Positions 13,536 through 19,748 of a DNA stretch of 20,728 bases are shown here, in pieces (within the stretch, counting starts at the first letter, position 1; each line of letters opens with the position of its first letter). Origin of the DNA: Limnohabitans sp. GTDB lineage: Bacteria > Pseudomonadota > Gammaproteobacteria > Burkholderiales > Burkholderiaceae_C. Below the pieces are notes generated by a model that searched no databases, was not told the origin of the DNA, and saw nothing but the letters and a program-made list of their open reading frames with translations. The stretch spans positions 1 through 20,728 of the forward strand of contig VEQI01000011.1 in the NCBI GenBank assembly GCA_018883305.1. Direction: 5' to 3'. Position numbers and translations under genes: made by a program.

Positions 13536-16500
13536 TCAATGTGCATGGGCCTTGCGGTAGGCCATGTAATACAAGGTGGGGATGACCACCAGGGTCAACA
13601 AGGTAGACACAAAAATACCGAAGATCAGCGAGATCGCCAGGCCGTTGAAGATCGGGTCATCCAGAATGAAGAACGCGCCCAGCATGGCCGCCAGCCCGGT
13701 CAGCATGATGGGCTGCGCGCGGGTGATGGCGGACTGCACGATGGCTTGCGCAAACGGCACGCCTTCACGCACCTGCAACCCAATGAAGTCCACCAGCAAA
13801 ATGGAGTTGCGCACGATGATGCCCGCCAGCGCAATCATGCCAATCATGCTGGTAGCGGTGTATTGCGCCCCCAAGAGGGCATGGCCCGGCATCACACCAA
13901 TGATGGTCAGCGGAATGGGCGCCATGATGATGAGCGGCGTAAGGTAAGAGCCGAACTGTGCCACCACCAGCAAGTAGATCAGAACCAGACCCACGGCATA
14001 GGCCGCGCCCATGTCACGGAACGTTTCATAAGTGATTTGCCACTCGCCATCCCACTTCAAACCGTAGCCACGCCAGGCGTCACTGGGTTGACGTATGAAG
14101 TATTCCTGCAGGGTGGCACCATCCGGCGTCTGGATGGTCTGAATGGCACGACGCATCTGAAACATGCCGTACAGCGGGCTGTCCACCCGCCCGGCCATGT
14201 CGGCCACCACAAAGTTCACGGGCAACAGGTCCTTGTGCATCACAGGTTGCTCACGCACCGTGTCACTGATCGTGACCAACTCTCGGATCGGCACCACCTT
14301 GCCGGCCGCGTTCTTGACCCCCAATTGCAGCAGCGCCTCCAGATCACCATGCCGCTCGGGCGGCAGTTGTACCCAGGCAGATGCTGGGTACTTGCTGCCA
14401 TCATGGACATAGGTCACGGCCTCACCCGACAAACCGGCACGCAAGGTGGACACAATGGCCTGTTGCGGCACACCCAGGGTGGCCGCCTTGCGCCGATCCA
14501 CCAGCAACAGTTTGCGCGGTGCGGTGCCAATGCTGCTGTCATCCACATCCACCACCCCCGGGGCTTGCTCAAACACGGTGCGCACGGCCTTGGCCACCTG
14601 GCGCCGACCGTCTTCGTCCGGCCCATAAATCTCGGCCACGATGGGTGCCAGCACGGGCGGTCCGGGCGGCACTTCCACCACTTTCACATTTGCACCATGG
14701 CGTTGTCCGATCTCCTGTAATGCAGGCCGAACACGTGTAGCAATGGCGTGGCTTTTTTCATGACGCTGAGATTTGTCCACCAGGTTGACCTGCAAGTCAC
14801 CCACCTCGCCGCCAGCACGCAGGTAATACTGACGCACCAGGCCGTTGAAGTTGATGGGCGCCGATGTCCCCGCATACGCCTGATAGTCTGTCACCTCGGG
14901 CACGGTGGCCAGGTAGCCGCCCAACTCGTGCAGCACCGCAGCGGTTTTTTCCAGCGGCGTGCCCGCTGGCATGTCCACCACCACCTGGAACTCTGACTTG
15001 TTGTCGAACGGCAGCATCTTGAGTTGAACCAGGCCCGCCACGGGCAGCGCCACCGAGAGCACGATCAACAAGGCCACGCCCAGCCCCATCAGTCGGCGAT
15101 TGCGCCCCCCGCGCACCGGGTCGAGCAACGGTTGAAACACACGTTCAAACCAGGGCGCAAGACGCGCACTGAGACCCGAGTGGGCAACGGCAGACGCTGC
15201 ACCGTGAGCACCTTCGGCGTGAGGCACGGCTTTCATCCACAAACGCGACAACCAGGGTGTGACCACAAAGGCGATGGCCAGCGACAACAGCATGCCCATG
15301 CTGGCGTTGATGGGGATGGGGCTCATGTAAGGCCCCATCAAGCCGCTCACGAACGCCATGGGCAACAAAGCAGCAATCACGGTCAACGTGGCCAGGATAG
15401 TGGGCCCGCCCACCTCATCTACAGCGCCGGGAATGATCTGGGCCAGCGTGCGCCCCGGAAATAGCTGCTGATGCCGATGGATGTTCTCCACCACCACGAT
15501 GGCGTCGTCCACCAAAATGCCAATGGAGAAGATCAACGCAAATAAGGACACCCGGTTCAACGTGAAGCCCCAGGCCCAGGAGGCAAACAGCGTCACGGTC
15601 AGGGTGAGGATCACTGCCGAACCCACAATCGCGGCCTCACGCCGCCCCAGCGCGATGAACACCAGCGCCACCACTGAAACCGTGGCAAACAACAACTTCT
15701 GGATCAGCTTCTTGGCTTTGTCGTTGGCGGTCTCACCGTAGTTGCGCGTGGTGACCACTTCGACGTCATCCGGAATCACCGTGCCTTTGAGCTGGGCCAC
15801 ACGCGCCATCACCGCATTGGCCACATCAATGGCGTTCTCACCCGTCTTCTTGGTGATGGACAAGGTCACAGCGGGGAACTCTCCGCCCCCCTGTGCCTCA
15901 CTTTTTCCATGCCAGACATAGCGCTGGGCAGGCAGCGGCCCCTCGCTCACCTCGGCCACGTCCTTGAGAAACACCGGACGGCCATCACGCACCTGCACCA
16001 CCAGGTCAGCCACCTCGCGCGCGTCCGTGAGGTAGGGGCCCGCCTCCACCGTCACCACGCGGTCCGCGCCCAGCAAGTCACCCACCGGCATGCCTTGGTT
16101 GGCTGACTGCAAGGCGCGACGAATCTCGGGCACGGTCACACCAGAGCCCGCCATGCGCGCCGGATCAATGTGCACCCGCACCGCACGTCCCGGGCCACCG
16201 AGGGCGACCACGTCGCGCGTGCCCGGCACACGCTTGAGATCCAGTTCGATGCTGTGTGCAACGCGCTCCAGGTCATAGCTGCCCGTATCGTCACGCGTGC
16301 CATGCAATGTGAGGGCCACGATAGGCACATCGTCAATGCCCTTGGGCTTGATGAGTGGCTCCAGCACGCCCAGGTCGCGCGGCAACCAGTCCGCGTTTTC
16401 TCGGATGGTGTCGTGCAAACGCACCAGCGCCTCGGTGCGTGGCACACCCACCTTGAACTGCACCGTGAGCACCGCCACGCCCGGACGGGACACGGACATC

Positions 16501-16763
16501 ACATGCTCCACACCCGCGATCTTGGACAGCACCTGCTCGCCGGGAATGGCCACCATCTGCTCGACGTCACGTACGGATGCGCCGGGGAACGGCGCAATCA
16601 CGTTGGCCATCGTCACATTGATTTGTGGCTCTTCCTCGCGCGGTGTGACCAGCACGGCGAAGACACCCAACAGCAGCGCCACCAGGGCCAGCAACGGCGT
16701 GATTTGCGCCGATTGGAACAGCGCGGCGATACGACCGGAAACGCCCATGTTTGGAGTGCTCAT
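13536..16763 (-). CDS. RND efflux permease, AcrB/HAE-like
   Basis: Predicted 1075-residue trimeric inner-membrane proton antiporter that pumps substrate into the TolC-type duct. TM1 (about 21-40) is followed by PREEEPQINVTMANVIAPFPGA and the duplicated porter domain layout. TM4 holds GILVDDAIVVVENI with the proton-relay pair Asp419-Asp420, as in AcrB-type pumps; metal-type pumps differ here. In TM10, where AcrB has the relay Lys in A-K-N, this protein has V-R-N, with Arg985. The start at 16763 gives the standard N-terminus and has AAAGG seven bases upstream; the frame continues to 16916 only as a shadow of the membrane-fusion gene. The gene is second in the operon, 10 bp after the MFP. The substrate cannot be read from sequence. 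Confidence 0.93.
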   Translation of the reverse strand: MSTPNMGVSGRIAALFQSAQITPLLALVALLLGVFAVLVTPREEEPQINVTMANVIAPFPGASVRDVEQMVAIPGEQVLSKIAGVEHVMSVSRPGVAVLTVQFKVGVPRTEALVRLHDTIRENADWLPRDLGVLEPLIKPKGIDDVPIVALTLHGTRDDTGSYDLERVAHSIELDLKRVPGTRDVVALGGPGRAVRVHIDPARMAGSGVTVPEIRRALQSANQGMPVGDLLGADRVVTVEAGPYLTDAREVADLVVQVRDGRPVFLKDVAEVSEGPLPAQRYVWHGKSEAQGGGEFPAVTLSITKKTGENAIDVANAVMARVAQLKGTVIPDDVEVVTTRNYGETANDKAKKLIQKLLFATVSVVALVFIALGRREAAIVGSAVILTLTVTLFASWAWGFTLNRVSLFALIFSIGILVDDAIVVVENIHRHQQLFPGRTLAQIIPGAVDEVGGPTILATLTVIAALLPMAFVSGLMGPYMSPIPINASMGMLLSLAIAFVVTPWLSRLWMKAVPHAEGAHGAASAVAHSGLSARLAPWFERVFQPLLDPVRGGRNRRLMGLGVALLIVLSVALPVAGLVQLKMLPFDNKSEFQVVVDMPAGTPLEKTAAVLHELGGYLATVPEVTDYQAYAGTSAPINFNGLVRQYYLRAGGEVGDLQVNLVDKSQRHEKSHAIATRVRPALQEIGQRHGANVKVVEVPPGPPVLAPIVAEIYGPDEDGRRQVAKAVRTVFEQAPGVVDVDDSSIGTAPRKLLLVDRRKAATLGVPQQAIVSTLRAGLSGEAVTYVHDGSKYPASAWVQLPPERHGDLEALLQLGVKNAAGKVVPIRELVTISDTVREQPVMHKDLLPVNFVVADMAGRVDSPLYGMFQMRRAIQTIQTPDGATLQEYFIRQPSDAWRGYGLKWDGEWQITYETFRDMGAAYAVGLVLIYLLVVAQFGSYLTPLIIMAPIPLTIIGVMPGHALLGAQYTATSMIGMIALAGIIVRNSILLVDFIGLQVREGVPFAQAIVQSAITRAQPIMLTGLAAMLGAFFILDDPIFNGLAISLIFGIFVSTLLTLVVIPTLYYMAYRKAHAH

Positions 16764-16773
16764 GCCAGACCTT

Positions 16774-17820
16774 TCAGCGCGACGCACCCACGCGGGCAGG
16801 CTCCAGCACCACTTTGTCGCCCGCAGACACGCCACTGAGCACCTCCACCTGATCCCCTTGCGCGCTGCCCAGACGCACCTGGCGCAAGCGGGGTTTGTTC
16901 TGTGCATCCAGCACATACACCCCGGTCAGTTCGGCGCGCTTGACCACCGCGCGTTGCGGTACCTGCACCCGGGCCGAAGCCAATGGCCCACCTTGCGTGC
17001 TGGGCAGCCACACGCGCGCAAACATGCCAGGCGCCAGACCAGGCGCTTGGGCGGGTAAGGCCAGGCGCAACTGGGCGGTGTGGGTGGAAGCGTCCACCGT
17101 GGGAAGCCACTGCACTTGCGTGGCGGTTTGAGCACCCTGCCCCGACACTTCATAGCGGACTGCAAGGTTGGCCGTGGTGGCCGAAGGCATCAAGGCCTGG
17201 GGAACATTGGCGGTGATGCGCAAGGCAGCGGGGTCATGCATGACCACCAGCGGGCGCCCCGGCATGGCCATGTCGCCCAGCGTGACCGGCACTTCACTCA
17301 CCACACCGCTGAAAGGCGCTTGCACCACAAAGAAGCCTGTCTGGGCCTGCGTCATGCGCGTTTGCGCCTGCAACGCCTGCACCTGCGCCTGAGCCGCCTC
17401 CCAATGTGCCTGCGCGCGGTCCAGCGCGCCCTGGCTGATGTATTGTTTTTGGAACAGTTGCTGCTGTCGCTCCAACTCACGGGCCGCCACCTTCAACTGC
17501 GCCTGTGCGGCTTCCAGTTGCGCCGTGCTGCCCGCAACCTGCTGCTGCGCCACACGTGCATCAATCCGTGCAAGCTCCTGACCCGCACGCACCTTGTCAC
17601 CAGCCTTCACCGACAGGCTCACCACGGCCCCGGGAACCTGCGTGGACAGGGTGGCTTGTCGAACCGCCTCCACCACGGCATCCACACTGACCTCGCGCAT
17701 GCCAGGTGCCCCGGCTTGAATGCTCAGCACTTCCAAGGGCACAGCATCCCCCGCCCACACGCGCCAAGGCAGGGCCAGGGTCATCAACAAGGGGAGTGTC
17801 AAGGTGGTCCGTCGCTTCAT
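16774..17820 (-). CDS. RND periplasmic membrane-fusion (adaptor) protein, HlyD/AcrA family
   Basis: Predicted 348-residue adaptor bridging the RND permease and the TolC-like channel. A signal peptide (MKRRTTLTLPLLMTLALPWR, cleavage near Ala23) has no lipobox Cys, so it is probably not a lipoprotein. The lipoyl halves are at about 56-88 (TQVPGAVVSLSVKAGDKVRA) and 163-195 (VVQAPFSGVVSEVPVTLGD). Between them is a Gln/Ala-rich coiled coil (about 90-160). Beta-barrel and membrane-proximal domains end with GVSAGDKVVL. Length is typical. It is the first gene of the leftward operon. The ATG lacks a strong Shine-Dalgarno. Its promoter and operator are shared with the divergent ArsR gene. Confidence 0.93.
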   Translation of the reverse strand: MKRRTTLTLPLLMTLALPWRVWAGDAVPLEVLSIQAGAPGMREVSVDAVVEAVRQATLSTQVPGAVVSLSVKAGDKVRAGQELARIDARVAQQQVAGSTAQLEAAQAQLKVAARELERQQQLFQKQYISQGALDRAQAHWEAAQAQVQALQAQTRMTQAQTGFFVVQAPFSGVVSEVPVTLGDMAMPGRPLVVMHDPAALRITANVPQALMPSATTANLAVRYEVSGQGAQTATQVQWLPTVDASTHTAQLRLALPAQAPGLAPGMFARVWLPSTQGGPLASARVQVPQRAVVKRAELTGVYVLDAQNKPRLRQVRLGSAQGDQVEVLSGVSAGDKVVLEPARVGASR

Positions 17821-17854
17821 GAGGGGTTACTCGTCAATTTTTTACGTTATTGCC

Positions 17855-17876
17855 TTATTGCAAGATTGTGCAATAA
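17855..17876. promoter_or_regulatory. ArsR-type operator: perfect 8-bp inverted repeat
   Basis: TTATTGCA and TGCAATAA form an exact inverted repeat with a six-base spacer (AGATTG). An extra copy of the half-site core TTATTGC lies just upstream at 17847-17853, in tandem with the left arm. The site is in the 120-bp divergent gap between the ArsR gene and the RND operon and overlaps the leftward -10 box. Size and symmetry fit a winged-helix ArsR/SmtB dimer. Binding by the adjacent regulator is inferred from position. Confidence 0.65.
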
Positions 17877-17902
17877 TACAATCATTCTGAATCACTCGTC
17901 AA
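17873..17902 (-). promoter_or_regulatory. Leftward sigma-70-like promoter of the RND operon
   Basis: On the - strand TTGACG (17897-17902) and TATTAT (17873-17878) are separated by 18 bases, a good match to sigma-70 boxes. Transcription would begin near 17866 and leave a leader of about 45 bases before the membrane-fusion gene. The -10 and start region coincide with the inverted repeat at 17855-17876, the expected place for a repressor site. Confidence 0.55.
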
Positions 17903-17940
17903 ACCCATCTGCCTTCACCCTTCTCTTCCAGGAAGCGCAC

Positions 17941-18282
17941 ATGAAAGATCTCCCTGAACAGGCACTGCACGAAATTGCAGGCTACTTTCAAGCCCTCTCT
18001 GACGCCACTCGGCTGAAGATCCTGAATCTTTTGCGAGCACGGCCCCACAACGTGGGTGAACTCGCCCAGCTCACTGGCTATTCGGCGGCCAATGTGTCTC
18101 GCCACCTGGCCCAGATGGCGCAGCACGGCATCGTGGCGCGTGAAAGCCGTGGCACCAGCGCCTTTTACCGCATTGCCGATGAATCCATCTATGCGCTGTG
18201 CGACCTGGTGTGCGGCAACATCGCCCGCCGCCATGAACAAGCCGCCCCCACGCGGGCACTGATGGCCGCCACACTGGCCTGA
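17941..18282 (+). CDS. ArsR/SmtB-family transcriptional repressor
   Basis: Predicted 113-residue winged-helix regulator. LSDATRLKILNLL (19-31) is the classic ArsR alpha-2 region. VGELAQLTGYSAANVSRHLAQM (38-59) is the helix-turn-helix, and HGIVARESRGTSAFYRIADE (62-81) the beta wing. The metal-site CVC motif of ArsR/SmtB alpha-3 is absent. The only cysteines are Cys87 and Cys91 in the last helix (YALCDLVCGNI), spaced to face the same side. The persulfide sensors BigR, SqrR and YgaV instead use one Cys near position 42 and one near 108, so the sensor geometry here differs. AGGA lies eight bases before the ATG. It diverges from the RND operon with a shared operator and heads a three-gene arm. The effector is unknown; a thiol-reactive or sulfane-sulfur signal is likely from the neighbours. 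Confidence 0.9.
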   Translation: MKDLPEQALHEIAGYFQALSDATRLKILNLLRARPHNVGELAQLTGYSAANVSRHLAQMAQHGIVARESRGTSAFYRIADESIYALCDLVCGNIARRHEQAAPTRALMAATLA

Positions 18283-18320
18283 ACCCATCCCTTGCCATCT
18301 TCTCCGGGAGTCCTTGCATC

Positions 18321-18674
18321 ATGAGTACGTTTGAACACAAAGCCCTGATCCAAAACATCAGTCAGTCCATGGCCAACCTGCGCAAGGCCCAACCCGAGGC
18401 CATGCAGGGTTTCGGTCAGCTGGCCAAAGCAGCCATGGCAGAGGGTGCCGTTTCGGAAAAGCACAAGGAGTTGATTGCGCTGGCCATTGGCATCACGCAA
18501 CATTGCTCTGGTTGCATCGGCTTTCACGTCAAGGCCCTGCGCCGCCTGGGTTGCTCGCGCCAGGAGCTGGAGGAAATGCTGGCCATCTGCGTCTACATGG
18601 GCGGTGGTCCTGCCCTGATGTACGCCTCCGAGGCCCTGGCCGCGTGGGATGCTTTTGCGCCCGACAACGCCTGA
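18321..18674 (+). CDS. AhpD-like carboxymuconolactone decarboxylase-family protein
   Basis: Predicted 117-residue all-helical protein of the CMD/AhpD fold. It carries the AhpD redox motif CSGCIGFH: Cys62 and Cys65 with His69, plus Glu50 upstream (KHKELIALAIGI). In AhpD these residues form the peroxidase or disulfide-reductase proton relay, so a thiol-redox role is more likely than true decarboxylation. The C-terminal YMGGGPALMYASEALAAW is typical of the short CMD group. GGGAG lies about ten bases before the ATG. It follows the ArsR gene by 38 bp in the rightward arm. CMD proteins of this kind also occur with thioredoxin genes in thiosulfinate (allicin) tolerance clusters, which is a useful parallel but no proof. 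Confidence 0.9.
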   Translation: MSTFEHKALIQNISQSMANLRKAQPEAMQGFGQLAKAAMAEGAVSEKHKELIALAIGITQHCSGCIGFHVKALRRLGCSRQELEEMLAICVYMGGGPALMYASEALAAWDAFAPDNA

Positions 18675-18687
18675 CCCCATCCGCGTG

Positions 18688-18708
18688 GGTCACCTTCAAC
18701 GCGTGACC
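18688..18708 (+). other. Hairpin between the AhpD-like and DUF2892 genes
   Basis: GGTCAC and GTGACC form a perfect 6-bp inverted repeat with a nine-base loop in the 70-bp gap. No T-run follows, so a terminator is doubtful. It could be a weak operator or an mRNA feature that sets downstream expression. Confidence 0.35.
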
Positions 18709-18744
18709 GCGCCGTAAACCTGTCTGTTCAACAAGGAGATTTCA

Positions 18745-18954
18745 ATGAAGAAAAATGTCGGCGGCATCGACCGCGTGCTGCGTATCGTGGTGGGATTGGT
18801 CCTGGTGGCGCTGGCGGCCACTGGCCAGATCGGGCTATGGGGCTGGCTGGGACTGATCGTGCTGGGCACCGGCTTGATGAGCCATTGCGCGGCTTACTCT
18901 CTGTTTGGTTTCAATACCTGCACCGTCAAGTCAGAGGACCCGCCGCAGGCCTGA
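18745..18954 (+). CDS. DUF2892 (YgaP-type) small membrane protein, second copy
   Basis: Predicted 69-residue inner-membrane peptide with the standard DUF2892 opening KKNVGGIDRVLRIVVGLVL. It has two hydrophobic helices (about 11-26 and 31-46) and a tail HCAAYSLFGFNTC with Cys48 and Cys59. It has the same length as the copy at 13306-13515 but belongs to a different DUF2892 subgroup: its cysteines are placed differently and little sequence is shared. AAGGAG lies seven bases before the ATG. It is the last gene of the ArsR arm. Its stop is one base from the stop of the convergent response regulator. The function of DUF2892 alone is unknown; the YgaP fusion with rhodanese suggests handling of sulfur species at the membrane. 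Confidence 0.88.
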   Translation: MKKNVGGIDRVLRIVVGLVLVALAATGQIGLWGWLGLIVLGTGLMSHCAAYSLFGFNTCTVKSEDPPQA

Positions 18955-18955
18955 C

Positions 18956-19561
18956 TCACAGCAGTTGGGCTTTTTGCGCCTTGAGCACCGCCTGGGTGCG
19001 GTTGAACACGCGCAACTCCTTGAAGATCTGCCCGACGTGGATCTTCACGGTCTGCTCGCTGATCTCAAGCTGATCAGCAATGATTTTGTTGGGATGGCCC
19101 TGCGCGATCAGCCCCAGCACCTGCCGCTGACGATCCGTCAGGCGGTAAGTCTCCTGGGCAGCGGCTGTGGTGCCGGTAGGCTCGGTCGGCAGCTGGATCA
19201 GTGCGGCCAACTTGTCGCAGATCAGCGTGCTGGTGCTGTTTTTGGACAGAAACAGTGTCGCTCCGGCCGCCACGGTGCGGGGTTCCCACAATTTCTCATC
19301 CAGCCCGGAGATGGCCACCACATGCAGCACCTGGGGCAAGGCCTTGAAGGCCTTGATGCCCGCCAGACCGCTCAGACCCGGCATCAGCACGTCCATCAGC
19401 ACCACCCACTTGTCGGCACTGCCCGTCAGCGCTGCCAGGCCCTGGTCCGCCCCCGCCACGGCCATGACAGGCACCCCTTGCGACGCAAAGCACTGTCCGA
19501 TTTTTTCGGACAGCGCATCCCGGTAAACCGGGTGGTCATCGATGATCATGATGCGCAACAA
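18956..19561 (-). CDS. NarL/FixJ-type response regulator (REC-LuxR HTH)
   Basis: Predicted 201-residue two-component DNA-binding regulator. The receiver domain shows Asp8-Asp9, the phospho-acceptor Asp57 (VVLMDVLMPG) and the conserved Lys in LFLSKNS. The C-terminal domain is a LuxR/NarL helix-turn-helix: LTDRQRQVLGLIAQGHPNKI, then IADQLEISEQTVKIHVGQIF. Start is by TTG at 19561, or a second TTG three bases inside; the first ATG would cut into the receiver strand. GGGG precedes the start at a usable distance. No sensor kinase is in view, so its signal and partner are unknown. It converges on the DUF2892 gene with a one-base gap. Its target genes cannot be told from sequence alone. Confidence 0.9.
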   Translation of the reverse strand: MLRIMIIDDHPVYRDALSEKIGQCFASQGVPVMAVAGADQGLAALTGSADKWVVLMDVLMPGLSGLAGIKAFKALPQVLHVVAISGLDEKLWEPRTVAAGATLFLSKNSTSTLICDKLAALIQLPTEPTGTTAAAQETYRLTDRQRQVLGLIAQGHPNKIIADQLEISEQTVKIHVGQIFKELRVFNRTQAVLKAQKAQLL

Positions 19562-19748
19562 GGGAACCCCATCTACAGTTACCCCAAGATGCTAGTGCGA
19601 CTGACCCGATCTAGACAATCGCCTATCAGTTCTAGGGAGAACTTGTCAATATGAAAACCGTTTGTGAATCCAGCCGCCGCCACGGCTCCCACAGGTGAAT
19701 TGCCCCCTGAGGATTGCAACGCTTACACAAGTCTGACCCGAATAATGA
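19562..19748. promoter_or_regulatory. Upstream region of the response regulator with CTAG array and dyad
   Basis: This 187-bp gap holds a consensus TTGACA on the - strand (19644-19649). A dyad GTTCT-AGGG-AGAAC (19629-19642) lies in what would be the -35/-10 spacer. CTAG occurs three times with a period near 20 bp (19592, 19611, 19632). No good -10 is seen. The layout suggests regulator binding, possibly autoregulation by the NarL-type protein. The half nearer the MmgE/PrpD gene shows nothing clear beyond a 5-bp dyad (ATGAC-N6-GTCAT, 19745-19760) that covers its stop codon. Confidence 0.45.

Noticed and set aside
13539..14720. A 393-codon + strand frame opposite the RND permease
   Set aside because: His/Gln-rich shadow frame of a conserved gene.
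16764..16916. N-terminal extension of the RND permease frame
   Set aside because: It overlaps the end of the membrane-fusion gene in another frame, has no family similarity, and the standard RND N-terminus begins at 16763.
19651..19698. A 15-codon + strand frame beginning ATGAAAACC after GGAGA
   Set aside because: It leads nowhere, faces the end of the MmgE/PrpD gene, and the ribosome site is ten bases off; likely chance.
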